64,000 nt of DNA from Pseudarthrobacter chlorophenolicus. GTDB taxonomy: Bacteria > Actinomycetota > Actinomycetes > Actinomycetales > Micrococcaceae. Below, piece after piece: positions 1 through 7,885 of this stretch. The notes below the pieces were generated by a model, which saw only the letters and a list, made by a program, of their open reading frames with translations, was not told the origin of the DNA and did no database searches. The stretch covers positions 1-64,000 of the forward strand of contig NZ_JZTW01000017.1 of NCBI RefSeq assembly GCF_000962805.1. The letters run 5' to 3'. Numbering within the stretch: the stretch's first letter is position 1; the number at the start of each line of letters is the position of its first letter. A program made the translations under genes and the position numbers.

Positions 1-91
1 AACTCACCACGGCAGTACTAACCCCCGCAAACCGCGCAACATCCTTACGCGTCACAGGCCCCCGGGGCCCCGGCACAGCCGAAGTTGTCAT
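1..91 (-). CDS. LacI-family transcriptional regulator, N-terminal fragment
   Basis: Only the first 30 codons are in the window; the gene runs off the left edge. The frame starts at the ATG at 91 and contains [18 protein letters not shown] at residues 13-30, the typical LacI-family N-terminal helix-turn-helix in which a short T-x-x-D-V-A-x-x-A-G-V-S core contacts the operator. It is divergent from aroQ. Nothing of the sugar-binding domain is visible, so ligand and targets are unknown. Confidence 0.8.
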   Translation of the reverse strand, partial: MTTSAVPGPRGPVTRKDVARFAGVSTAVVS

Positions 92-175
92 GGAGTACAT
101 GCTAGCTTCAGGCTCCGGCAGGACGAGGCACGTAAGAATGCACGGCATGCCGGGCCAGCCGATAGATTGGCAGGC

Positions 176-637
176 ATGACTGAAGCCTCCACCCCGGACA
201 CCGGCCGCGGCACCATCCTGGTAATCAACGGCCCCAACCTGAACCTCCTCGGCACCCGGGAGCCCGAAAAGTACGGCACCTCAACTCTTGCCGACGTGGA
301 GCACCTGGCCCGCACAGCCGCCGGGGCGCACGGGTTCGCCGTGGAATGCGTCCAGTCCAACCACGAAGGCGTCCTGCTGGACGTCATCCACGCCGCGCGC
401 GAAACAGCGGCAGGCATCGTCATCAACGCCGGCGCCTTCACCCACACCTCCGTGGCACTGCGTGACGCCCTCGCTGCAGTGCAGCTTCCCGCCGTCGAGG
501 TCCACATCACCAACGTGCACCAGCGCGAGGAATTCAGGCACCACTCCTACCTGTCGCCCGTGTGCGCCGCCGTCATTGTGGGCGCCGGCGTAACGGGATA
601 CCGGTTGGCCATCGATTACCTGGCCGAAACCCTCTAG
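176..637 (+). CDS. aroQ: 3-dehydroquinate dehydratase, type II
   Basis: This cytosolic enzyme converts 3-dehydroquinate to 3-dehydroshikimate in the shikimate pathway or in quinate breakdown. The 153-residue product has the type II signature [14 protein letters not shown] near residue 17, the catalytic Tyr at about 33, [26 protein letters not shown] and [22 protein letters not shown], all standard active-site blocks. Length is normal for the family. I chose the ATG at 176 over an in-frame TTG nine bases upstream; neither has a strong ribosome-binding site. No other shikimate gene is adjacent, and a LacI regulator is divergent to it, so a catabolic role is possible but unproven. Confidence 0.93.
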   Translation: MTEASTPDTGRGTILVINGPNLNLLGTREPEKYGTSTLADVEHLARTAAGAHGFAVECVQSNHEGVLLDVIHAARETAAGIVINAGAFTHTSVALRDALAAVQLPAVEVHITNVHQREEFRHHSYLSPVCAAVIVGAGVTGYRLAIDYLAETL

Positions 638-652
638 TTGCTTCGGAAGTCC

Positions 653-1837
653 CTACTTCTGGATGCACTGGCCGGAGGACACCGGCGCGCTCAGGGAAGA
701 GGCCTGCGCGGCCACCGGGTTCAGCTCATCCATGGTGATGGCGAAGCCCACGTCCGAGTCCGTTGTGGCCTTGGCGAAAATGACTCCGGCCACCTGGCCG
801 TCCGTGGTGAGCAGCGGGCCGCCGGAGTTGCCCGGCTGCACGTCGCCGGCCAGCCGGTAGATGTCTTCGGGTGCCGGGTTGTTGCCGTAAATATCGGGGA
901 CCAGGACGGTGGCGATGTCCTGGACGGTGGCCGGCTTGGACTGGAACGGGCCGCCGTGGGGATAGCCGGAGAACGCGGCCGGGCTGCCGCCGGGAAGATC
1001 CGCGGACAGGGGCAGCGGCTGCGCAGGCAAACCGTCAACGGCCAGCACCGCGAGGTCGTGCCTGCTGTCAAAGTAGACCACGCGCCCGGGGATGGCATCG
1101 CCGTCGGGCATCTCCACCACCGGCTGCGACACGCCCGCCACCACGTGCGCGTTGGTGACCACGCGGTCCTCGGACACCACAAAGCCGGTGCCGGTCTGGT
1201 TCTGGCCGCACTCGTACGCAGTCCCGGCAATGCGCAGCACCGAGGCGGCGGCACGGTTAAGTGCAGGCGTATCCGTGCTGGCGTTGGGAACGGAGACAGC
1301 CGGACCCTGCCCGAGGCCCTCGATCAGGGTGGGGATGCCGTTGCCGATCACCGTGGAGCGCAGCTGCGCCATGGTGGCCTTGACGGGGATGGGGGTCAGT
1401 CCATCGATGTAGCGGATCACCTTTGATTCGGCCAGCTGCTGGGACACCACCGGCACACCCAGGGCGCTGACGCTGAAAGCCAGCATGGACATCACCAGCG
1501 CAGCAACCACCACGTTCACGGCGCCGCCCACCAGCCGGTCCACCGCGCGGAGCGGCCGGATGCGCACCGCGCCCCGGACCTGCCGCCCCACCATGGTGCC
1601 CAGGCCGTGGCCCAGCACCACCAGTACGACGGCGGCAGCCACGATGGCGGTCAGCCTCCAGCCGGAGTCCGCAACGAAGCCGCTGACCAGCGGGACGGCG
1701 AAGAAGGCGGCGACGGCGCCGGCCGCGAAGCCGACCAGGCCGCCAACAGTGACGAGGAAGCCGTTACGCAGCCCGTAGACCAGGTAGGACAGCAACGCCA
1801 GGATCAGGATCAGGTCCAGGACAGTCAAGCCGACCAC
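653..1837 (-). CDS. marP: MarP-type membrane-anchored serine protease (CvpA + trypsin-like)
   Basis: The 394-residue protein starts with a CvpA-like membrane domain of about four hydrophobic segments (residues 1-130). A chymotrypsin-fold protease domain follows on the outside of the membrane (about 190-380). The triad is visible as His in TNAHVV (~231), Asp in HDLAVL (~261) and Ser in GNSGGP (~338). Cys at ~210 and ~391 match the disulfide that brackets the protease domain in mycobacterial MarP. In mycobacteria MarP supports acid and oxidative resistance by cleaving a cell-wall hydrolase; the same role here is inference. Start is a GTG with AGGAG five bases upstream. It converges on aroQ. Confidence 0.88.
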   Translation of the reverse strand: MVGLTVLDLILILALLSYLVYGLRNGFLVTVGGLVGFAAGAVAAFFAVPLVSGFVADSGWRLTAIVAAAVVLVVLGHGLGTMVGRQVRGAVRIRPLRAVDRLVGGAVNVVVAALVMSMLAFSVSALGVPVVSQQLAESKVIRYIDGLTPIPVKATMAQLRSTVIGNGIPTLIEGLGQGPAVSVPNASTDTPALNRAAASVLRIAGTAYECGQNQTGTGFVVSEDRVVTNAHVVAGVSQPVVEMPDGDAIPGRVVYFDSRHDLAVLAVDGLPAQPLPLSADLPGGSPAAFSGYPHGGPFQSKPATVQDIATVLVPDIYGNNPAPEDIYRLAGDVQPGNSGGPLLTTDGQVAGVIFAKATTDSDVGFAITMDELNPVAAQASSLSAPVSSGQCIQK

Positions 1838-2057
1838 GAAGGCTCCTTATAAACAGTTGAAACCTCATTCTAATGGGGGTCCCTGATAATCCTCTGTGAC
1901 GTCATCCCCGTCACAACAGGCCTCCCGACGGGGCCGCGCCGGCCCCGTCGCAGGCCGCCTTATAGGCGTTTCGGCTGCCAAGTTCGTCACAGAAGCTTGA
2001 AAATTCTGAAACAATGGCAAAAGCGCCACAGACGATACTTTTTACTCAGGAGATTTC

Positions 2058-2735
2058 ATGGACATCGAGGTACTGCGCCGAGCACCACTTTTCGCCACGC
2101 TCGACGACGACGCATTCCGTCTGCTGACGGACGAGCTCACCGAGGTGGACCTTTCCCGCGGCGCGTCCGTGTTCCGCGAGGGCGACCAGGGTGACCAGCT
2201 CTACTTCATCGTCTCCGGCAAGGTGAAGCTCGGCCGCACATCCCCCGACGGCCGCGAGTCGCTCCTGGCCATCCTCGGCCCGGGCGAGCTCTTCGGCGAG
2301 ATGGCCCTGTTCGACCCCAGCCCCCGCACGGCCACGGCCACTGCCGTTTCCGAGACCCGGCTGGCCGGGCTCAAGAACGAGAGCCTGAACAACCTCCTGC
2401 GCACCCGCCCCGAGGTTTCCGCCCAGCTGCTGCAGGCCCTGGCCCGCCGCCTCCGCCGCACCAACGACTCCCTGTCGGACCTCGTCTTCTCGGACGTCCC
2501 CGGCCGTGTGGCCAAGGCCCTGCTGGATCTCGCGGATCGCTTCGGCCGTCCTGCCACCGACGGCGTCCTGGTGGCCCACGAACTCACCCAGGAAGAGCTG
2601 GCGCAGCTGGTGGGCGCCTCACGCGAAACCGTCAACAAGGCCCTGGCAGAATTCGTCCAGCGCGGCTGGCTCCGCCTGGAAGCCCGCGCCGTCGTCATCC
2701 TGGACATGCAGCGCCTCCGCCAGCGCTCCCGCTAA
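2058..2735 (+). CDS. crp: Crp/Fnr-family global regulator (GlxR-like)
   Basis: The 225-residue protein has an N-terminal cyclic-nucleotide-binding domain (about 10-125). Its phosphate-binding cassette reads FGEMALFDPSPRTATATA, with the Glu and Arg that hold cAMP. A C-terminal winged helix (about 145-220) contains LTQEELAQLVGASRETVNKAL, cut here to the recognition part QLVGASRETVNKAL. Length and layout match corynebacterial GlxR and mycobacterial Crp, which bind TGTGA-N6-TCACA. AGGAG precedes the ATG. The gene stands alone and ends in a strong terminator. A candidate site for such a regulator lies at 7810-7825 in this window. Confidence 0.9.
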   Translation: MDIEVLRRAPLFATLDDDAFRLLTDELTEVDLSRGASVFREGDQGDQLYFIVSGKVKLGRTSPDGRESLLAILGPGELFGEMALFDPSPRTATATAVSETRLAGLKNESLNNLLRTRPEVSAQLLQALARRLRRTNDSLSDLVFSDVPGRVAKALLDLADRFGRPATDGVLVAHELTQEELAQLVGASRETVNKALAEFVQRGWLRLEARAVVILDMQRLRQRSR

Positions 2736-2763
2736 GCACTGCGCACCTGAGCGAAACGTAAAG

Positions 2764-2795
2764 GCCGCCCTACCTCACCGGTAGGGCGGCTTTTT
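2764..2795 (+). terminator. Rho-independent terminator after crp
   Basis: A perfect 10-bp stem, GCCGCCCTAC (2764-2773) with GTAGGGCGGC (2781-2790), has a 7-base loop and is followed by TTTTT. It lies 28 bases after the crp stop and before the convergent NUDIX gene. Confidence 0.92.
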
Positions 2796-2831
2796 GTTTG
2801 TCCGGAAACGGCGCCGGATGGGTGCGTGGCG

Positions 2832-3743
2832 TTAGCGTTCGCGCTGGGGATCGCCGGGGGTGGTCTTGGCTGCTTCCACCTCGAGCATCAGCTGCCCGTC
2901 CTCTTCAACCAAGGCCGGCTGATAGACGTGCGCCTTGCGCTTGTAGCTGAGGTAGGCGATGCAGCCGTTGGCCGACGCCATCTTCTCGAGCATAATCTCG
3001 GAACCCGGCACCAGGAGCTTGCCCAGTGTCCGGCCAACGGTGTTCTCCTGGCCGGCTTCATCGCCAAGGGCCGAGGTGTTGCGCCCTTCGATGACCTGCG
3101 CAGCGTTGACCCAGCGGCCCCAGATACCTTTGCCGTCCAGCAGCGTGGGTTCCTGGCCCATGGGGACCGTAGCGGCGAAGTAGCGCGTATCGAACCGGCG
3201 GTGCGCAAAGTCCGGGGTACGCCAGTTGACCAGGGACTTCAGCAGGTCGGTCCGCAGCAGGAGGCCGCGCTTGTCCAGGACCTGTGCGAGGGTTTTTTCC
3301 TGTTCGGCCACCGCAACGCGGGCACGCATCCACTCGATGGTGGAGGTGGCCTCGACGGTACTGGACATGTCCGGCCCGGCCAGCAGGATCCCGGTCTCTT
3401 CGAAAAGTTCGCGGATGGCGCCCACAACGTGCCTGCGCGCCAGCCCGACGTCGTCCGTTCCCATCTGCTCAGCCCAGTGCTGGGGTGAGGGGCCCAGCCA
3501 GCCCATGGGATCGTCGTCGGCCGTGTCCAGCGATCCGCCCGGAAACGCGAGGACCCCCAGCGGCGAGGAACCCGGCCGGTAAGCCAGCCAGGTTTCCAGG
3601 CCGTTGGGGGAATCCCGCAGCAGGACAACCGAGGACGCAAGGCGCGCGGCCCGAGGCGTCCGCTCGCCGTGTTCAAGCCAGCTTTGTGCTGCTCCTACAA
3701 GTTCCTCGGGGAGTGCAAAAAGACGGCGGGCGAGCTGTGGCAA
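2832..3743 (-). CDS. NUDIX hydrolase
   Basis: This 303-residue hydrolase carries the Nudix box around GAIRELFEETGILL (residues ~105-125), preceded by FPGGSLD. The box has the REXXEEXG core that binds Mg and cleaves X-linked nucleoside diphosphates. The C-terminal half is longer than in small MutT-type members, as in the actinobacterial NUDIX proteins that resemble Nudt19/CoA-type hydrolases. The substrate cannot be read from sequence. It lies 14 bases after the RidA gene on the same strand, so a DUF4177-ridA-nudix operon is likely, and it converges on crp. Confidence 0.85.
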   Translation of the reverse strand: MPQLARRLFALPEELVGAAQSWLEHGERTPRAARLASSVVLLRDSPNGLETWLAYRPGSSPLGVLAFPGGSLDTADDDPMGWLGPSPQHWAEQMGTDDVGLARRHVVGAIRELFEETGILLAGPDMSSTVEATSTIEWMRARVAVAEQEKTLAQVLDKRGLLLRTDLLKSLVNWRTPDFAHRRFDTRYFAATVPMGQEPTLLDGKGIWGRWVNAAQVIEGRNTSALGDEAGQENTVGRTLGKLLVPGSEIMLEKMASANGCIAYLSYKRKAHVYQPALVEEDGQLMLEVEAAKTTPGDPQRER

Positions 3744-3757
3744 GGAAAAGACCGGTC

Positions 3758-4291
3758 CTAGCTGAATTCGGCGATCAGTTCGACTTCCACCGGGGAGTCG
3801 AGGGGAAGGACGGCAACGCCGACGGCGGACCGGGCGTGCTGGCCGGCGTCGCCGAGGACGCGGCCCAGCAGTTCCGAGGCACCGTTGATCACGGCGGGCT
3901 GCCCGGTGAAGGTGGGGTCCGAGGAGACGAATCCCACAACCTTGACGATCCGGGTGATCCGGTCAAGGTCGCCGATGACGCTCTTGACGGCGGCGAGGGC
4001 GTTGACGGCGCACACCGCGGCGTACTTCTGGGCGTCTTCGGGCGAAACCGTGGGCTCGTCGGCGAACGCTTCGGCGCCGGCGGCCACCTTGCCCGTAGCT
4101 TCGAGTTTGCCGTTAATAAACGGCAGCTGGCCGGAGGTGTAGACGTGGTTGCCGGAGATGACGGCGGGAACGTAGGAGGCCACGGGGGCGGCAACCTCAG
4201 GGAGCGTCAGGCCGAGCTCGGCCAGGCGCTGTTCGACAGCTGAAACGGGGGCTGATTCCGCGCCGGTGCGGGCTTCTGCGGGGGTGCTCAT
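3758..4291 (-). CDS. RidA-family enamine/imine deaminase
   Basis: RidA proteins hydrolyse reactive enamines/imines released by PLP enzymes. The C-terminal part shows the family blocks, including ARSAVGV with the active-site Arg and the final VEVELIAEF with the conserved Glu. At 177 residues it is longer than the usual ~130 because of an N-terminal extension of roughly 30 residues. I chose the ATG at 4291, which has an AGGGAG ribosome site about 8 bases upstream, over a start ten codons further out. It begins one base after the DUF4177 stop, indicating translational coupling. Confidence 0.87.
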   Translation of the reverse strand: MSTPAEARTGAESAPVSAVEQRLAELGLTLPEVAAPVASYVPAVISGNHVYTSGQLPFINGKLEATGKVAAGAEAFADEPTVSPEDAQKYAAVCAVNALAAVKSVIGDLDRITRIVKVVGFVSSDPTFTGQPAVINGASELLGRVLGDAGQHARSAVGVAVLPLDSPVEVELIAEFS

Positions 4292-4292
4292 G

Positions 4293-4448
4293 CTACTGCT
4301 TCTCCCTCTTAAGGTAGGCAACCAGTCCGTTGCCGTCAGGTCCTGTGACTACCTGGACGAGCTCCCAGCCGTCCTCTCCCCACTGGTCCAGGATCTGCTT
4401 CGTGGCGTGAATAATGAGCGGAATCGTCGCGTACTCCCATTTGGTCAT
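4293..4448 (-). CDS. Small DUF4177 family protein
   Basis: The 51-residue product MTKWEYATIPLII... contains WGEDGWELVQVV and ends LVAYLKREKQ, the compact DUF4177 pattern (a WEY start and a GWELV core). Function is unknown. The reading frame continues upstream, but the ATG at 4448 gives the family's normal start and length. It leads the DUF4177-ridA-nudix group, with one base between its stop and the ridA ATG. Its start is only 37 bases from that of the divergent penicillin-binding protein, so the two promoters must overlap. Confidence 0.8.
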   Translation of the reverse strand: MTKWEYATIPLIIHATKQILDQWGEDGWELVQVVTGPDGNGLVAYLKREKQ

Positions 4449-4485
4449 GAGAGAAAGACTAGTCCTTGCCGGTAAAGTGGAAAAC

Positions 4486-6801
4486 ATGGCAACTCGTAAG
4501 AACCCCTTATTCGACACTGCCACCACCCTCGGAAAGATCCTCATTTTCCTTGGCGTGAGTGCTGTCTGCGGTGTCCTGGTGGCCGGTCTCCTGGTGCCGG
4601 CTGCTGCCGTATCGGGCAGCGCAGCGAGCGGTTCGATCGAGTTCTTCGACACCCTCCCGGCAGAACTGAAGGTCGATCCGCCCAACCAGACCACCCGGAT
4701 CCTGGCCGCGGACGGCAGCGAGATTGCCAGCGTCTACACGGAAAACCGCACCAAGGTTGCCCTGGACCAAATCTCCCCGTTCATGAAGGAAGCTGTCATC
4801 GCCGTCGAGGACAGCCGCTTCTATGAGCACGGGGGCGTGGACACCACCGGCATCCTGCGTGCCTTGGCTGCCACGGCCCGCGGCAACAAGCAGGGCGCCT
4901 CCACCATCACCCAGCAGTACGTGAACAACGTGCTGAACGCCAACCTCGCTGCCGAAGGCAACGAGGACCAGATCAAGCTCAACGGCGTTAACAAGGGCGT
5001 GGGCGACAAGCTCCGCGAGATGAAGCTAGCCATCGCCCTCGAGAAGGAGTTCTCCAAGGACCAGATCCTTGAGGGCTACCTGAACATCGTCTTCTTCAAC
5101 CGCGACGCGTACGGCATCGAAGCGGCCTCGCGGTACTTCTTCAGCACCTCAGCCAAGGACCTGACGCTCCCCCAGGCAGCCCTCCTGGCCGGCCTGGTGA
5201 ACAGCCCCTCAGCGTTCGACCCCATCACCAACCCGGAGAGCTCCAAGCAGCGCCGCGACCTGGTGCTGGGCCTGATGCTGAACCAGGGCAAGATCACCAA
5301 GGAAGAACACGACGCCGCAGTGGCCACCCCGGTGGAGCCCAAGGTGACCCAGCCCAAGCAGGGTTGTGCGTACGCTTCCTCCGCACCGTACTTTTGCGAT
5401 TACGTCCTGCACCTGCTGGAGAACAACCCGGCCTACGGTGCCGAACGTGAAGAGCGGCAGCGCCTGATCTACGGCGGCGGCCTCACCATCACCACCACGC
5501 TTGACCCGAAGGCCCAGGCTGTCGCCCAGGACCAAGTCAACGCGTCCGCGGGTGCCAACCCTGACAAGTGGGGCGCCTCGCTGGTGTCCGTCCAGCCGAA
5601 CTCGGGCAAGATCATTTCGATGGCCCAGAACACCACGTTCCTGCCGAACCAGGGCTTTGATTCGCAGCTGAACTTCAACGTGGACCAGATGGACAAGGAC
5701 GGCAACGACCTCAACGGCATCGGTGGTTTCCAGCCCGGTTCCACCATGAAGCCGTTCACGTTCGCGGAGTGGCTCAATGAGGGCAAGTCCATGAACACCG
5801 TGGTTAACTCCGCCCAGCGGGTGTACCCGTTGAGCTTCCCGTGGCGGAACTCCTGCGGCAAGGTGACCGGCGGCTACAGCACGGCGCAGAAGAACGCGGG
5901 CCTGGGCACCGCCGATGACCTGCAGAACGCCGAGCCCCAGTGGTACCGTCCCCTGTCCGTCCTGGAAGGCCTCTACAACTCCATCAACACGGTCACGTTC
6001 GCTTCAGCCGCCCAGCTGGACTTCTGCGGCATCCAGAAGGTGGTTGACGCCGTAGGACTGCACAGCGGACTGCCGGCGGCAGACGGCTCGGATCCCAACC
6101 CCAAGATCAACATGAACCTGCTCGGCAACCTGCTGGGTTCCACCCAGACGTCCCCGCTGACCATGGCCAGCGCGTTCGCCACGTTCGCCAACGACGGCAA
6201 GTTCTGCGAGGCCATTGCCATCACGTCCGTCACGGACGCCACGGGCAAGCAACTGCCGGCGCAGTCCACCAACTGCCGCGACGCCATCAAGCCCGAGGTT
6301 GCCCGCGGCGTCAACTACGCACTGCAGGAAGTCCTGAACCGCGGCTCCGGTTCGCTGATCCAGCCCCGGATCTCCACCCGGACCAGCTTCCCCATCGGCG
6401 CCAAGACGGGTACGTCCAACAACAACGGCTCCACCTGGGTTGTTGGCCACACCACCGGCCTGGCCACCGCCACGTGGTTCGGTGACGCGTTGGGCGCCCA
6501 GGACCGTCCCGGCCAGAACATCACCGTGAACGGCAAGTTCTACCCGGGCATTGACGGCTACATGATTGCCGGGCCGATGTTCTCGAACTATATGTCCCAG
6601 ATTGCCCCCGGCTACGGCACCGATCCGTTCCCGGCCCCGCCGAGCAACCTGGTGAACGGCACCACCCGGAGCACCACTCCGGCCACCACCGCTCCGCAGG
6701 CCACGCAGGCACCGTCCGCCCCGGCAGCAAGCCAGCCGGCTCCCCAGCCGAGCAACAACGGCAACGGTAACGGTAATGGCAACAACAGCGGGAAAGACTA
6801 A
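4486..6801 (+). CDS. Class A penicillin-binding protein (glycosyltransferase-transpeptidase)
   Basis: This bifunctional peptidoglycan synthase of 771 residues is anchored by one N-terminal membrane segment (~15-40). The GT51 domain has EDSRFYEHGGVD with catalytic Glu ~108. The transpeptidase domain has the S-x-x-K motif in GSTMKPF (Ser ~419), the S-x-N motif in YNSINT (~499) and KTGTSNNN (~640). The tail is rich in Pro, Thr, Ala and Asn and ends in repeated Asn-Gly pairs. I chose the ATG at 4486; the open frame extends 24 codons upstream but would overlap the divergent gene. The metallophosphoesterase gene starts seven bases after the stop. Confidence 0.92.
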   Translation: MATRKNPLFDTATTLGKILIFLGVSAVCGVLVAGLLVPAAAVSGSAASGSIEFFDTLPAELKVDPPNQTTRILAADGSEIASVYTENRTKVALDQISPFMKEAVIAVEDSRFYEHGGVDTTGILRALAATARGNKQGASTITQQYVNNVLNANLAAEGNEDQIKLNGVNKGVGDKLREMKLAIALEKEFSKDQILEGYLNIVFFNRDAYGIEAASRYFFSTSAKDLTLPQAALLAGLVNSPSAFDPITNPESSKQRRDLVLGLMLNQGKITKEEHDAAVATPVEPKVTQPKQGCAYASSAPYFCDYVLHLLENNPAYGAEREERQRLIYGGGLTITTTLDPKAQAVAQDQVNASAGANPDKWGASLVSVQPNSGKIISMAQNTTFLPNQGFDSQLNFNVDQMDKDGNDLNGIGGFQPGSTMKPFTFAEWLNEGKSMNTVVNSAQRVYPLSFPWRNSCGKVTGGYSTAQKNAGLGTADDLQNAEPQWYRPLSVLEGLYNSINTVTFASAAQLDFCGIQKVVDAVGLHSGLPAADGSDPNPKINMNLLGNLLGSTQTSPLTMASAFATFANDGKFCEAIAITSVTDATGKQLPAQSTNCRDAIKPEVARGVNYALQEVLNRGSGSLIQPRISTRTSFPIGAKTGTSNNNGSTWVVGHTTGLATATWFGDALGAQDRPGQNITVNGKFYPGIDGYMIAGPMFSNYMSQIAPGYGTDPFPAPPSNLVNGTTRSTTPATTAPQATQAPSAPAASQPAPQPSNNGNGNGNGNNSGKD

Positions 6802-6808
6802 CCGGCCC

Positions 6809-7753
6809 ATGACCATGGACACGTTGGTAAGCCGCGCCCGGACAATCGGGCGCGGCTTTGCCGTCACCGCAGGGGTAGGATCAGCGGCCGGGTTGGCCGC
6901 CTTCGGGTACGGCCTGTGGGAGAAGAACCAGTTCGTCCTGCGCGAAGAGACGCTGCCCATCCTTCCCCCCGGCAGGGAACCGTTCCGCGTCCTGCACCTC
7001 AGCGACATCCACTTCGTTCCGGGCCAGGACAAGAAAGCTGCCTGGCTCGGGTCGCTGGCGAAACTCCGTCCGGACCTCGTGGTGAACACCGGCGACAACC
7101 TCAGCCACATCAAGGCTGTTGATCCACTGCTGGCTGCCCTCAAGCCGCTGATGGAGTTCCCGGGCGTCTTCGTCCCTGGTTCGAACGACTATTTCGCACC
7201 CACCCTGAAGAACCCGGCGTCGTACCTGATGGGCCCGTCCAAGGCCCGGCCCAAGCCGGTGGCCCTTGACTGGCCGCGGCTGCGGTCCGGCTTCGGAATG
7301 GGCGGCTGGGTGGACCTGACCAACCGAAACCAGTCACTGGTCCTGAACGGCATGCGCTTCGATTTCTCCGGCGTGGATGATCCCCACCTGAACCGGGAAC
7401 GCTACGCCGGCTGGCCCCGCGGGACCCGGAACCAAGATGCCAAGGACCACCTCCGGGTGGCCGTCATCCATGCGCCATACCAGCGGGTGCTGGACCACTT
7501 CACGGGCGAGGGCGCGGACCTGCTGCTGGCCGGACACACCCACGGCGGGCAGCTGTGCATCCCCGGGTACGGTGCGCTCGTCTCCAATTGCGACCTCCCC
7601 ACCTGGCGCGCCAAGGGCCTGAACGATTGGCAGAGCAACGGACGTACGACGCCGGTGAACGTCTCCGGCGGCATCGGCACTTCGCGCTTCGCTCCCGTGA
7701 GGATCGCTTGCCGTCCAGAGGCCGTCCTGTTGACCCTTACCTCGCCTGCCTGA
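6809..7753 (+). CDS. Membrane-anchored metallophosphoesterase (YkuE/calcineurin-like)
   Basis: The 314-residue protein has an N-terminal hydrophobic anchor (about 10-35). Metallophosphoesterase blocks follow: LSDIHF, GDNLSH, GSNDYF in the place of the usual GNHD, VIHAP and GHTHGGQ. These supply the two-metal site. Homologues act on phosphodiesters or pyrophosphate-linked lipids at the membrane; the substrate here is unknown. The ATG at 6809 follows the PBP stop closely, so the two are probably co-transcribed, and such a pair is common in actinobacteria. The Asn-to-Ser change in the GNHD block keeps the Asp neighbour and is seen in this subfamily. Confidence 0.85.
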   Translation: MTMDTLVSRARTIGRGFAVTAGVGSAAGLAAFGYGLWEKNQFVLREETLPILPPGREPFRVLHLSDIHFVPGQDKKAAWLGSLAKLRPDLVVNTGDNLSHIKAVDPLLAALKPLMEFPGVFVPGSNDYFAPTLKNPASYLMGPSKARPKPVALDWPRLRSGFGMGGWVDLTNRNQSLVLNGMRFDFSGVDDPHLNRERYAGWPRGTRNQDAKDHLRVAVIHAPYQRVLDHFTGEGADLLLAGHTHGGQLCIPGYGALVSNCDLPTWRAKGLNDWQSNGRTTPVNVSGGIGTSRFAPVRIACRPEAVLLTLTSPA

Positions 7754-7809
7754 CCGCACGCATTACGGAATGCAATAAGTCAGCAACCTGGCTGATGTGC
7801 TCTTGATCC

Positions 7810-7825
7810 TGTGAATCGTCTCACG
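7810..7825. promoter_or_regulatory. Candidate Crp/GlxR binding site
   Basis: TGTGAATCGTCTCACG matches the TGTGA-N6-TCACA consensus at 9 of 10 defined positions. It lies 61-76 bases upstream of the ABC exporter start. The regulator that would bind it is encoded at 2058-2735. Read by eye only. Confidence 0.5.
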
Positions 7826-7837
7826 TGATGGCATAGG

Positions 7838-7858
7838 GTAGTTGCTACGGGAAACTAC
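7838..7858. promoter_or_regulatory. Dyad upstream of ABC exporter operon
   Basis: GTAGTT (7838-7843) and AACTAC (7853-7858) form a perfect 6-bp inverted repeat with a 9-base spacer, ending 27 bases before the exporter start. It could be an operator for an unlinked regulator; no TetR or MarR gene adjoins the operon. Confidence 0.35.
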
Positions 7859-7885
7859 ATTCGTTTTAGAGCTTTAGAAGCGGGC

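Noticed and set aside
1895..1915. TGTGAC...GTCACA dyad upstream of crp, as a possible autoregulatory site
   Set aside because: The half-sites are 11 bases apart rather than 6, which does not fit Crp/GlxR binding; it could serve another protein.
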